Assembly (NCBI RefSeq): GCF_030272615.1
Contig: NC_081405.1
Span: 608,518,677 to 608,582,676, forward strand
Origin: Cryptomeria japonica
Lineage: Eukaryota; Streptophyta; Pinopsida; Cupressales; Cupressaceae
DNA: 64,000 bases
Direction: 5' to 3'
Part shown: in pieces, positions 34,777 through 46,363 of the stretch
How positions within the stretch are numbered: the first letter of the stretch is position 1
Layout of the letters: every line of letters begins with the position of its first letter
Notes under the pieces: generated by a model
What the model was told of the DNA's origin: nothing
Seen by the model: only the letters and a program-made list of their open reading frames with translations
Database searches by the model: none
Program-made: the position numbers and the translations under genes

Positions 34777-34789
34777 GCTCTGATACCAC
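34777..34789 (-). promoter_or_regulatory. Copia-1 primer-binding site (tRNAi-Met)
   Basis: GTGGTATCAGAGC on the minus strand, one base inside the 5' LTR end. It is the standard plant LTR-element primer site for initiator methionine tRNA and fixes the transcription direction. Confidence 0.9.
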
Positions 34790-34790
34790 T

Positions 34791-37255
34791 TGTTGGAAGT
34801 GGAAACACTCTGAGAGGGGGGGGGGGGTGAATCAGAGTGTGACAAATTTTAACAAGATATACTTTTATGAACCTGACAATTTTAATTCACAGTATGCACA
34901 GATGACTGAGACTTAACACCTTGATGAAATACATTAATGAAACATGAAATATACCATCGAACCAACTAAAACACTTGATTCAGATTTTTTTTTTTTAAAA
35001 ATGGTATTAAATCTTTTACACAAACTTGAAACATCTAAATGAGTACTTCAAATATTGCATTACATAAACCCAACAAATCAGAGTATGAAATAAAGAGAGC
35101 TAAAATATGACGTATCAAAGCATAAACTAGTAAAACAGAATGAAACAAGACAATACACATAACACCATAGTTTTCATGAGTGGAAAACCCTCTTGGGGTA
35201 GAAAAACCACTCGGAAGATCCCTTATATTAATTCAAAAAGAGCACCAACTCAGTTCACAATTTTTAGAAACCACAAGGCCTCAAGGAGCACCAACCCCTC
35301 TTCTTATCAATAAATATTTCAACTCGAGCTATAGCCACTGGTGATTTTATGCATGCATTTAAATCTTGCAGTCACAAAACCATCAGGGATTGGAGCGAGA
35401 ATATTTTACCAGTTTGTACATATGAAAATTTTTTTTGCAACAATATTCTTCAAGGATAAAATCAACACTATCCAATCTCTGAACAATATAGTTTCAAATC
35501 AATAAAGCCTCATATACTCTGTAACAAAAAAATAGAGTATTGATTCTCAAGAAACCCCTCGACTATCTCTGGTAAACTACAACACTTCTTTTTACAAATG
35601 CTATCACTTTATTCACACTCTTCTCGCTGTATTTCTCTGTTTTTTTCTCACTTCAACTGTTCTGAAAACAAACTGTTTTATACCCAAACAAAACACCACA
35701 TTTTCTTTTCGAATAACCCTCATATAGGGTTACAAATAACTTACAGGATTTGTAAACTGAAAAATCAAATAACTATTTTTAACTGTGCAACGGAAAGAGA
35801 AGAAACTGAAGATGTTTGATTTCCCAGTCATGAAAAACAAAAATGAAGCATGAACATTTCCTTATTTTCATTTTGCATAACTGAAAAAGACTTGATTCGA
35901 ACAAAAAATCTGAATCTTTTAAATCATGTGATCAAGAAACATACCTGTTAAACGCAAACTAATCAAACAAACTAACCAGTCAACCGTTAAGCTCTCGGTT
36001 AAAAACATTTTTGCTTCATTCTCTGTAACTGAACAAACTGATTCGAGCTCTGTAGCTCCAGCGGCGCTGCGACTCTCATGGCGTTAGGGTTTGACGGACT
36101 CCAATCAAGTTCAAAAACCAAATGAAACACAAAACCATCTTCCAAAAAAAACTTTTAACTTGTCCGACACAAGGAGTATCCTGAGGAATATGCCGTTTTG
36201 TCCGTAGACATATTAAATCAAAGATGTCATTAAATTAATGCAAAATCAGAGCTATTCACTTATCCGTGTCACCAGCATGGCTCGAAAGAAAGATGTTTTA
36301 AACACATAACACGTCAGCCAAGTCAATATGTCCGTGTTACTAAACTGGCCCATGAGAAGGATATAACCACATGCTTATTAAAATATGTAACTTAACCAAC
36401 ACAACATCCTCTTTTTTTTTACTTTCTTGTCATCGAGGACAAAAGTACCAAAGAGCAACAAACTCCCCCTTTGTCCTTGATGGCAAAAAAAGAAAAAAAA
36501 CTTAAACAATCATTGCCACGAAATATGTCATCATCTGAAAGGACCAAAATCAATGCAAGAAATTCCACTGTCAACAAATGCAATATATACAATCAACACT
36601 GAACCTTGTCATATGCAAACCTGTAAGGAAAAACAACGTCCTCTGAACCTACAATTCTGTAAAGAATAAATACTGTCAGAATAATGAACTCCCAATCTGA
36701 TCTGAATCAAACAAGAATACCAAACTGAAATACCCAAATAAAAATGCCTATGCCACTGTAATGAAATTCCAATGCCTAAAAAGTCAATTGTCACTATAAT
36801 ATCACTGTAATGCCAATGCCAATGAAATGCCAATAAAATGCCAAGTCTGTAATGCCAATGCCAATGCCAATGAAATGCCAAGTCTGAAAAATCTGTAATG
36901 CCAATCAAAATGAATACCAATATGTGAAATGCCAATATCTGTGAAATGCCAATATCCAATGTCACTGTCATGTCACTGTCAAAAATGAAATAATGCCAAT
37001 CAAAATGAATACCAATATGTGAAATGCCAATATCTGTGAAATGCCAATATCTGTGAAATGCCAATATCCAATGTCACTGTCATGTCACTGTCAAAAATGA
37101 AATACCAAAATCACAAATACCAAGCTGTCACTGTTCACTGTTGCACTGAATGTACTGAATACTAATATGAAACTGAATACCAATTTCTCCCCCTTTTTTT
37201 TACTTTTTTTTTACAACACAAGGACAAAAGGAAAGAAAAAATCAACAGAGCAACA
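34791..37255 (-). repeat. Copia-1 5' LTR, shared with a second copy (2465 bp)
   Basis: Nearly identical to 27469-29903; about 30 bp longer through extra CCAAT-type units and G-run differences. On its left it is followed by a PBS (so it is the 5' LTR of Copia-1). On its right it is preceded by a polypurine tract (37256-37264) and RNase H coding sequence (so it is also the 3' LTR of Copia-1b). Confidence 0.9.
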
Positions 37256-38358
37256 CTCCCCCTCAAAGTATGCTTTAGGTGAAGACAAGAGCAGATTGAG
37301 AAAATACTCCCAATCTATCCCTTAACCGTTCAAAGACTTCTTTAGATAAGGCTTTTGTAAAAATATCAGCAACTTGGGCTTGTGAAGGAACAAACACTAA
37401 TTGAAACTCATTAGCCAACACCTGATCTCATAAAAAATGGAGTTTAATGGCAACATGTTTAGTATGAGAGTGCATAATAGGATTTTTTGAAAGATCAATT
37501 GCACTAGTATTGTCACAATAGATTGAAATGGTCTTAATAGTAGAAATGCCCATATCAGTAATTTGATGAGACATCCATATCAGTTGTGTGCAACATGCAG
37601 TGGCTGCTATATATTCTGACTCTGCGGTGGACAGAGTGACACAATCTTGCTTTTTACTGTGCCAAGCAACAAGACAATCACCAAGAAAGAAGGTAGCTCC
37701 ACTGGTGCTTTTACGATCATCTAGACAATCGGCCCAATCAGAATCAGTGAAGCCAACAAGAGTGAAGTCATTATTACGGGGATACCAAAGACCATAATCT
37801 AGTGTGCCTTGAACATATCTAAAGATTCGTTTTACAGCATTCAAATGAGATTGTTTAGGTGCAGATTGAAAGCGAGAGACTAGACATACTGCAAACATTA
37901 AATCTGGTCGAGATGCAGTTAAATATAATAGACTTCCTATCATTGACCTGTACTCAGATTGATTTACTGCAGGTGAGTCATCAGATTTGGTCAATTTACA
38001 GCCTGTTTCCATTGGAGTGCTGACTGGTTTACAATCTGCCATATTAAATTTTCTAATCATCTCTTTGGCATATTTGGTTTGTGACAAGAAGATACCTTGC
38101 TAAAGTTGTAACACTTGAAGACCAAGAAAGAAATTCAGTTCCCCAAACATAGACATTTCAAACTCAAATTCCATGATTTTAGAGAACTTTTTGGATAAAG
38201 AGTCATTATTACAGCCAAAAATGATATCATCTACATATATCACAACCACTAGGACATCATTACCTTCGAGTTTAACATATAAGTTGCTATCTACAGCACC
38301 TCTAGTGAATCCATTTGCTCTAAGATGATTATCCAGTCTAGAGTACCAAGCTCTTGGA
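37256..38358 (-). pseudogene. Copia-1b: truncated second copy, RT/RNase H end
   Basis: This is the 3' end of another copy of the same family: polypurine tract, RNase H and the RT back to '[10 protein letters not shown]', with the YVDD box kept (in 38100-38435). It is about 97-98% like 29904-31008 by eye. A TAG (about 38101) replaces a Gln codon present in Copia-1. The match ends abruptly at 38358, where Copia-1 continues towards 'LKQ' and this copy switches to unrelated DNA. With the shared LTR it forms a tandem pair. Confidence 0.85.
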
Positions 38359-38559
38359 CCATTATTGTATCGAAAGGGGATTGCAGCCATGTATATCACA
38401 CAATTAGTAGTAGAAGTTTTATACCTCATCTTCATTAAGCATGGTGAATAGTTATCTTTTATCTTTGATTATCGTACTGGTTAAACTTTCAAATTTCATA
38501 AGGCATCTTCGTGTGATTTACTCTGAATTGTACCCTAACAAGAAGGAAAACAATATCGA
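38359..38559. other. Unassigned junction DNA
   Basis: About 200 bases of unknown origin between the broken end of Copia-1b and an unrelated Copia integrase fragment. The first 75 bases extend the Copia-1b frame by chance. Confidence 0.4.
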
Positions 38560-38860
38560 AAACTTGTTTCTAGTATACATTAGGTAGGTCAGCATTCTTC
38601 AACATAGTTCTTACCATCTCAATAACGGTCCTACTTTTTCTTTCAACTGTACATCATTCTATGAGAATTACTCAAAGCAATAAAATGCCTCCTAATACCA
38701 TGTTATTCATAAAAATTTATAAATTCATTTGATGTAAACTCTCCTCCTGTATTAGATAATAAACATTTAATTGTACCATATATATTTGTTTCTCAACTAA
38801 ATTGACTTAAATACTTTAAACCTATCTTAATTCATGGAGTAGTGTAACCCTTCTTAATTC
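38560..38860 (-). pseudogene. Decayed integrase fragment of a different Copia
   Basis: Read on the minus strand, pieces such as 'GGEFTSNEFINFYE', 'HGIRRHFI', 'VERKSRTVIEMVRTMLKNADLP' match the Copia integrase core between the second Asp and the region after the catalytic Glu. They are shifted between frames and interrupted by stops. It is clearly diverged from Copia-1 and keeps the catalytic Glu that Copia-1 lost; the second Asp position reads Asn. Upstream parts (to about 39040) may hold more of the same element but are unreadable. Confidence 0.65.
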
Positions 38861-40203
38861 TCTCCCAAATTTCAACCAATGTAGTTGCCAAATGATATTC
38901 TACACTTTCTCTCTAATAAGCATGCTTGTGCCATCAAACTTTGGAGCCATGAAGGTTTAGTGCTATGCCATCGTAGACCTTACTGAAGCGGTTAACCTTC
39001 TTAAGAGGAACATAAGTCTTGCAACCATCACGAAGAAAACACAGGTGCATGCATATATATAGACCGAAAACTAATGATATTGCTAAAATTAATAGACATG
39101 TCTCGTACATTATTATTTATTATCAAACATATTTTGAGTGTAGAGATAGGGAAATGATAGGTTTGACCAAATCAGCCCAGCCCATACCAAGCCCAAGAGC
39201 CGAACTTTGACCCTGTTGGCTGCAGTGGTAGTACTTTGACATCCACGCTAGGTATACTACTTAGTGGGTATTTTTCCTGCTTCCATATCCATGCCTCATC
39301 CCTTATAATTAATAGCTCATCACAAACATTGTAGTGGGGACCTCAGTTTGTCCAATCTAAGTCCAACAACAACACAAGAGTTGAAAAGATATGAAAGGGA
39401 AAATTGTTGAACTATGAAACACATCCACCACACTCATGGTTTCAATTGCTAAAAGGGATAGTAGTTTAAAATTTAATCTTTTGTTTATGACTTATTAATT
39501 ATCTACAACAATTGAACAAAGATCGATTAAATGATAAAGATACGACTGCCGGGAGAAACTACTTCAAGTGAAAGGGAATAACGATTCAAGGTTGACCATT
39601 CAAACAAATACTAAGGACTGGTTATGAGAGAACATCAAGCACGGAAGATTTCATCATATTATTAATCTAATCTGAAGTACTCAGTTGAGGAGAATAAATA
39701 CCAAGACATGGACACATGAGGAAATGATGATTAGGGGGCATTAGAGATTTGTCTTGTATACTAAGAGCAGTGATAAAGACAAAGTGAAATGATACGATTC
39801 ATGGAAAGATTTGAACTAAAAGGCGTGGACATAAAAGGCAGTGATTTATTCATGGAAAAGTGGTGCTTACAACAACGGTCATTAAGGCCTAACATAGAGT
39901 TGATTGAATATATACCAATTGAGTGAAGAAGGAGAGCAGTGATCATCTAACAAGTTATCACCCCTCAGCAATGACAAGTGATCTTCCTCCAATGATCGTT
40001 GGATGATAGCGACCAATGGAGATATCCACCGACCAATAAAAAAGAAGAGTGGACAAGACATATCCAACGATCATGAAGGAAAAAGAATTCATCATATGAA
40101 CAGTGCTTATGAATAATCCAAGACAAGTCAAAGTCAATAGATGATACAAGTCAGCATTACACAGGTTGCCACATCAAATAGGAATGGGAATTAACAAATG
40201 ATA
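38861..40203. other. Region without recognisable gene
   Basis: No conserved domain, LTR border or RNA gene found. Minus frames near 39761-40149 overlap each other and have no motif. The right edge is the first Gypsy LTR; there is no gag-pol 3' end here, so the Gypsy array starts at 40204. Confidence 0.5.
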
Positions 40204-41253
40204 TGATCCAAGAGGATATGCTGCATCAAAATAGTTCAAAATTCCACATGGCCCCCACATAACGGTTAATTCTGAACACAACCGTTTTTTATTGTATTGG
40301 TCCAAAATGTTAGTTACCACTCAACCTCCGACATTCCCTCATTACCATTGCACCACGAGATTCACGCTAGTCTAATTGGGGCAGCAGTTTTAGTTAAACA
40401 AATCCATGGTTCAATATGGGCCAAAAGGGGAGGCTGACAGTTCGACCCACCAACCTCCCCACTCCATGTTCCACTCCTAAACGGTACCGTAAGCAGAATC
40501 TCTGGGCCTAAAATTGACTTTTTGGCTTTTGTTGAATGGTAAGCAGAGAGTTTAGAGATCGAGCCGAACTCGATTCATCCCCCATTTGCTAATTCAAACC
40601 AAAATCAAATAAACATAAAGTGCCTAATCCGATAAAGTTTGAATTACGAGATTTTTCAAGGATTATTAGGGGATTTTAAATGACATTGTAAAGCCCGAAA
40701 TTATAAGGGAAATTATTTTAAAAGGGGTAGGTTTATTAGAAGATTTATATGTTGTAAATGGTAGATATTGCTGATTCCCAAAATTATTTGGTTTTAAGCC
40801 AAATTGGGCAAAAATTGTGTATAAAAGGGGGTAGCTTAGGAGTTTGAGTTAGTGGTGAGTTGTGAGAGAATTTTCTTGAAGAGTTTGAGTGTTCAACTCT
40901 GTGCATCAAAGGATATTCATACCGTTGCACTTGAAAGAGAAGAACTTTGTACCTCTTGTAATCGGGAGACTTGGAACTTTGTCTAGTTGAAGGCCTTGTG
41001 ACCACTTTTGGAGCATAATTAACAATCGATCACTCTAGTGGAGAGGGACCTGGAGACGTAGCCATATTGGTGAGCTTCGTTATCAACTCGTGTTCTTGTC
41101 TTCTCTCTTCTTTCTCTCTTTTGTTAATTCATTGCTTTATTATTGTTGTATTTCTTTAAGCATTTCAATTATACTTTAAAATCCTTCAAGTTAATCGTTG
41201 TATAAGTTAACATTACACATGCAACTATCATAGATCCTAACATAATCAGATCA
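40204..41253 (+). repeat. Gypsy LTR-1 (1050 bp)
   Basis: Starts TGATCCAAGAGGATATGC and ends AATCAGATCA, giving inverted TGATC/GATCA ends. It aligns over its whole length with LTR-3 and with the three pieces of LTR-2. It contains a TATA box (40820-40826). Two bases after its end comes the PBS. Confidence 0.85.
40820..40826 (+). promoter_or_regulatory. Gypsy LTR-1 TATA box
   Basis: TATAAAA in the context GTGTATAAAAGGGG. It is conserved in LTR-2 (52497-52503) and LTR-3 (61716-61722). Confidence 0.65.
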
Positions 41254-41255
41254 AG

Positions 41256-41267
41256 TGGTATTAGAGC
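41256..41267 (+). promoter_or_regulatory. Gypsy-A primer-binding site
   Basis: TGGTATTAGAGC, one mismatch from the initiator tRNA-Met site TGGTATCAGAGC, two bases after the LTR end. Confidence 0.75.
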
Positions 41268-41295
41268 TTTTTGTGACTAGTGTTTTCAAAGGTGA

Positions 41296-42585
41296 ATGAT
41301 AACGAGATCTAAGAGCCAACGAGGTGAAGGCACACTCGTGGAATACAACCCAGAGATCGGGAAAAGAAGGATTTTCCCACATTTAGAGATGGCAGCTGAA
41401 GAAGGCCAAACCGAGTTCAATGGGAAAGCCTTACATAAGGCATTTCTTGATATGAAGTTGATGGCTAAAGTTCTTTTTGAAGAAAGACAAGACTGGTAGA
41501 AACAGGAGAAAGGAGGCAAATCGAAACTAGAGAATAAATGCAAAAGACTGGGAGATGGTGATTCCCCAAGAAAAACTCCTCCTTATCCTCATTCTTCTCC
41601 TTCTCCCTCTACTTCTCCATCTTCTTTAATTAATCCTTTTAAGGGAACATATAAGCCTGTAATCAAACTTGATGTAAAATTTGAATTACCTAAATATAGT
41701 GGGGAACTAAGTGTTGAAAAACTTGACGACTAGATACAACAAGTAGAGGTTTACTGTAGGATACAGGGCTTACCAGAAGATGCCTCTAGGATAGAGTTGT
41801 ATACTCTCTGTTTAGGAGGTACTTCTCTCACCTAGTGGGAGAGTAGGACCCAAGAGGAGCTTGCCCATCAGGGTAGAGTTAGGATGTCATGGATGGAGTT
41901 TGTTGTCACTCTAAAGAGCAATTCTATCCTTTAGGACACAAGCAACAACTAACTATTAGTTGGAAAACCTTTATGCAAGCAAAAAGCCAAATAGTGTAGG
42001 ATTACACCCACGATTTTAGAAAAAGGGAAATAGCATTGAATGTACCTTTGTATACTCAAGATACCCTGCTTAAATATATAGGTAGTTTACATTCCTACCT
42101 CCGACATAGTATCCTCATGTTGAATTCTAGTAATTTGGATTAGGTATGTCTCCAAGCTACTTGTATTGAGTCTAGTGGTAAGAACAGTTCTAGTGAACAC
42201 TTTGCTAAGAAATCATCCAAGAAACCACCAAAGGGAAAATTAAAGGATAAAGGTAAAGGAAGAAGACAACTAAAGTAAACAAAGAGGATGTTAAGCCTAC
42301 ATGCTCTCATTGTAAGAAAGAAGGGAATGAAGATTCTAGGTGTTGGAAGTTGCATCTGGAAGTAAGGCTAAAGCAATACGGAGGTAACAAAGGTCCAAAG
42401 AAGACTACTGCATTGATCCACCAATATCTTGGATATAATTCTGGATATGAAACTCAGATAGTTGCTACCATGATCCAAGGTAAAGTGAAAGGTAAAACTC
42501 TCTCATTAAATGCAGATATTTTTGATGCAAGTACAAGCAAAGCAAATTCTCTTCCTAATGTGGATAAACAAAGAAATAAACTTTT
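41296..42585 (+). pseudogene. Gypsy-A gag
   Basis: The ATG at 41296 (MITRSKSQRGEG) opens the gag. The capsid region reads 'KLDVKFELPKYSG', 'SRTQEELAHQGRVRMSW' and, after a frameshift near 41917, 'FRKREIALNVPLYTQDTLLKYIG', which is the Retrotrans_gag pattern. The zinc knuckle near 42301-42345 reads CSHCKKEGNEDSRC: the His is replaced by Asn. Stops include 41497, 41731 and the TAG at 41833-41835 where Trp is expected; that stop is shared with units B and C. Unit A has 30 bases (about 41746-41775, residues VYCRIQGLPE) that B and C lack. Confidence 0.8.
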
Positions 42586-43190
42586 TCACATTTGTGTGGT
42601 AACTAAACACACTAAGATTGATACTCTATTTGATACTGGTTCACAAGTGAACTTCATTTATGAAGAGGTTGTGAATAAATTGAATCTAACTACTACTACT
42701 CATCCTAAGCCCTATCCACTTGGATGGGTATGTAATGATTCATAATTGCAGGTGACAAAATAATGCAAACTACGTTTTGCCATTATTGCTAATTTCATTG
42801 ATGAAGTAGAAGTAGATGTTCTAACTTTGGATATTAGTGCGCTTGTGTTAGGAAGTCCATATATTATTTATATACAAGCAATATTTTGCAGGGGGGAGAA
42901 TAAGTATCATTTCTTCAAAGATGGTAAAGAGTACATAGTTAGATAACATAAAGTCAAAACTAATCTTGCATTAGTAAATGCTGATCAAATGAAAAGATTA
43001 GTAAATGCTAGTAAAAACTTTGTTGTTATGCTTGTAAAATCCAAGGATGGGGATAAATCCAAGGTATTTAAGGAGTCTAAACAAGGATATAAGACCTAGT
43101 TGGTCAAAATTGTATCTACATATGATGACCTTTTTCAAGAACCAAAGGGGTTTCCCCCTAAGAGAGAGATCCAGCATGAGATAAATTTGC
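42586..43190 (+). pseudogene. Gypsy-A protease
   Basis: The retropepsin domain has its active site intact: 'IDTLFDTGSQVNFI' (Asp-Thr-Gly at about 42632-42640). It continues 'PYPLGWVCNDS', 'CKLRFAI', 'FKDGKEYIV' and 'DQMKRLVNASKN', which are also found in B and C. Stops lie at about 42743, 42761 and 42943. Of the three units only A keeps the Asp-Thr-Gly triad. Confidence 0.8.
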
Positions 43191-44455
43191 AGTAAGACGT
43201 GCCTCTTCCTAATATTGGCATGTATCGCTTATCTATTCTACAAAATGAAGAGATCAAGAAACAGGTTCCAGAGTTGGTCAAGAATGGAATGATTCAACCA
43301 AGTACATCTCCTTGTGGCTCACCAATTGTACTAGTGCCAAAGAAGGATGGGTCTTAGAGGATGTGTATAGACTACCAAGCCCTAAATAAGATCATAGTAA
43401 AGAATAGGTATCCTCTTCCTTGTATTGATGATTTACTTGATCAACTAAAGCATGCAGTTTATTTTACTAAGCTGGATTTGCAAAGTGGTTATCATCAGAT
43501 TAGGATTGTAGAAAATGACATTTGAAAAACTGCATTCAAGACTAAGGAAGGACTATACGAATGGTTGGTAGTTCCTTTTGGGTTGTGCAATGCACTAGCC
43601 ACTTTCATGCGTGTAATGAATGATGTATTTCGTCCTTTCATTGACGAATTTGTAATAGTCTACCTAGACAATATCCTTGTATTCAGTAAGTCTTGGGATG
43701 ATCATGTAAGTCATGTAAAGAAAGTTTTTGATGTTTAAAGAAATTTTTTGATGTTTTGAGAAAAGAAAAATTCTATGTAAATATGTCAAAATAAGAGTTC
43801 GCAAATACATCTCTAGTGTACTTAGTCTATGTCGTAGAAAATGGTCAGTTGAAAGTCCACCCTACGAAGGTCGAGGTAATTTGAAAATTGCCTAAGCCAA
43901 GTACAATAACTGAAGTCAGAAGTTTCTTAGGTGTTGTTCAGTACTGGAAAAAGTTCATTTATAACTTCTCCTATATAGTATCGTTGTTGCATGCATTGAG
44001 AATTACAAAGACAACTTTCAAGTGAGGAGGACCTCAGCAGAAGGCTTTCAACACTTTGAAGGAGAAGTTGAGCACCGCACCTATTCTGACATTGCCAAAT
44101 CTACAGAAACCATTCGAGATCAAAACTGATGCAAGTGGGTTAGCCATGGGAGCATTTCTAATGCATAGAGGTAAGTCGATATGTTATCAATCTGAAACTT
44201 TCACATCTACAGTGAGTAACTATCCTACTTATGATAAGGAACTCTATGCACTAGTTCAGAGTGTTAAAAAATAGAAGCACTATCTAATGGGAAAAGAAAC
44301 AATCATCCACACTGATCACGAACCACTACAATATTTGCATTCACAATCATAATTGGAGCAAAGTAGGCACTTTAGGTGGATGGGATTCCTTCAACAATTT
44401 CACTTAGTAATTAAGTACAAGAAGGGTGTCCATAATAAGTTAGAATATATGCTTT
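43191..44455 (+). pseudogene. Gypsy-A reverse transcriptase and RNase H
   Basis: RT motifs are in order: 'PSTSPCGSPIVLVPKKDG', '[13 protein letters not shown]', '[15 protein letters not shown]', 'PFGLCNA' and the catalytic box at about 43661-43672. That box reads YLDN instead of YLDD, so one metal-binding Asp is lost. RNase H follows with 'KTDASGLAMGAFLM', 'YPTYDKELYALVQSVKK' and 'HTDHEPLQYL'. Stops include 43355-43357 (shared with unit B) and 44350-44352 (shared with unit B). A duplicated bit of about 25 bases near 43730-43755 breaks the region after the catalytic box. Confidence 0.85.
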
Positions 44456-45877
44456 CCAGGCCTACTATCATGACTGCTTTGGTTATACTTCAGGGGAGTT
44501 CCATGGTTCCTAAAAGTTTCCAAGAAAAATATGCCATGGATGAAAACTTTAAGGATATCTATACAGCTCTAATCATAAAAAAACAAGTAGATGAAAAGAA
44601 CTACTATGTGAAAGATAAAATATTGTATCATTTAGGAAATTTATGTATTCCTAAAGGTGAACTAGCACAAATAGTTAGAGAAGCTCACACACCATTGATT
44701 CCTGGACACTTTGGCATTAGCAAGACAACGACTCAGTTCCAAAAATACTGTTATTGGCCTGACGTGCAGGAAACTGTAACTAAATATATCAAAGGATGTA
44801 TAATGTGTGCAAACCAGTAAACCTAGTAACAGGAAGTTGGGGTTGTACACACCTCTTCTTGTTCTATGTCCACCTTGGGAAAGTATTTCGATCAGTTTTA
44901 TTGGAGGACTTACCATATCTAAAAAGGGACATGACTATCTGTTTGTAGTAGTTGATAGATTCAACAAAATGTGTGTTTTAATGCCTTGTAAGAAACAAAT
45001 CACAACTGAAATGACAACTCATTTGTACTTCCAATATGTATGGGTCCATTTTGGGCTTCCTACTTCCATTGTATCAAATCGAGATTCTCGATTCCTAGGA
45101 GAATTATTGTCTGCATTGTCGGATCTCATGGACACAAAGCTAAAGAAAATTATAGCTTTCCATCCTCAGACCAATGGACAAATAGAAGTGGTAAATAGAA
45201 TAGTTGTACACTTGCTTCAAGGCTACTGCAACAAACATCCCAAGCTATGGGATGAGAGTTTACACTATGTGCAACATGCCTACAATCATGCAACACATTC
45301 TTCTACAAAAAGGTTTCCAATTGAGACATGTTTTGGATATCTACTGCAAACTCCGATGGAATTCACCTTTGAAAAAGATGATGTTGAAGACAAGTGTCAT
45401 GATGCAAAGAATTTTTTGAAGTTCATTCAAAAAGCTCAAGCTATTCATTAGGCAGTAGAAGCTCAGTTGGAGAAGAGCCAAGCCAAATACAAGGCTCAAC
45501 ATGACAAGCACTGCATAGCTCATCATTTTTAGGCTGGCAATCGTGTTTGGTTACATGTCAGCAAGGAAAGAATGGAAGGTGAAGGTAAAAAGCATAAGCA
45601 TATAAGATATGGTCCCTTTGAGATCTTGGAAAAGATCAGTACCAATGCCTTTTGGCTGAATCTTCCTCCATATATGAAAATTTACTCAGTTGTAAATGTA
45701 GAAAATCTGAAGTTGTATGAGCCTCCAATGATTCTGGATGAAGAGGTTGATGTTCAAGCCCCATCAGTAGATGACCTTTCACTTGAGTATATGTTAGAGC
45801 TGCCAAAGGATGTCATTATTGATAGAATATCTCCAATGAGGAGGATTGATCAAGGAGGATATGCTCCATCAAAATAG
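44456..45877 (+). pseudogene. Gypsy-A integrase, chromodomain missing
   Basis: The HHCC zinc domain is complete ('REAHTPLIPGHFG' ... 'YIKGCIMC', 44690-44812). In the core the first catalytic Asp, expected in 'MDFIGG', reads Ser ('SISFIGGL'). The second Asp ('SNRDSRFLG') and the Glu ('NGQIEVVNR') remain. The C-terminal part 'GPFEILEKIS' and 'VVNVENLKLYEPPMILDEEVD' corresponds to the GPY/F region and tail. Relative to unit B about 160 bases after 'DVIIDR' are missing, which removes the chromodomain; the frame then runs into the LTR and stops at 45875. A frameshift separates zinc domain and core near 44815. Confidence 0.85.
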
Positions 45878-46363
45878 TTCAAAATTCCACATGGCACCCA
45901 CATAGTGGTTAATTCCAAACACAACAGTTTCTGATTATATTGGTCCAAAATGTTGGTTTGGATATTCAAATGCCACACCACTCAACCTCCACCATTCCCT
46001 CATTACCATTGAACCACGAGATTCATGCTAGTCTAATTGGGGCAGAAGTTCCAGCTAAACAAAGCCATGGTTCAATATGGGCCAAAAGGGGAGGCCGACG
46101 GTTCGACCCAGCAACCTCCCCACTCCATGTTCCACTCCTAACCGCTACCGTAAGTAGGATCTTTGGGCCTAAATTGACTTTTGGGTTTTGTTAAATGGTA
46201 AACTGAGAGTTTATGGATCGAGCCCAACCCAATTCATCCCCCATTTGCTAATTCAAACCAAAATAAAATAAACATAAAGTTCCTAATATGATAAAGTTTG
46301 AATTACGATATTTTTAAAGGATTATAAGGGGAATTTTAATGGCATTGTAAAGCCTGAAGTTAT
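45847..46363 (+). repeat. Gypsy LTR-2, first piece
   Basis: The left part of the middle LTR, from TGATCAAGGAGGATATGC to the Copia-2 insertion. The last five bases GTTAT (46359-46363) are the target-site duplication. Confidence 0.85.

Larger units (their letters stand above)
27469..37255 (-). mobile_element. Copia-1: Sirevirus-like LTR retrotransposon, minus strand
   Basis: A complete LTR-internal-LTR unit: 3' LTR 27469-29903, internal region 29904-34790, 5' LTR 34791-37255. The LTRs have TG/CA ends, and the two copies differ by only about 1-2% where I compared lines. The PBS for initiator tRNA-Met and the polypurine tract sit exactly at the LTR borders. Domain order gag, protease, integrase, RT, RNase H is that of Ty1/Copia; the RT and RNase H resemble the Sirevirus lineage. 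The five bases left of the unit are CCCTC; no matching duplication follows at 37256, because another copy of the same family is joined there. Two stops and one frameshift kill the polyprotein. Confidence 0.9.

Noticed and set aside
34777..34789. tRNA-Met gene fragments at the PBS sites
   Set aside because: Only the 12-13 bases complementary to the tRNA 3' end are present, exactly at LTR borders. They are primer sites, not tRNA genes. No full tRNA cloverleaf was seen in the window.
39180..40200. An additional Gypsy unit to the left of LTR-1
   Set aside because: No integrase, chromodomain or polypurine tract before 40204; the array begins there.
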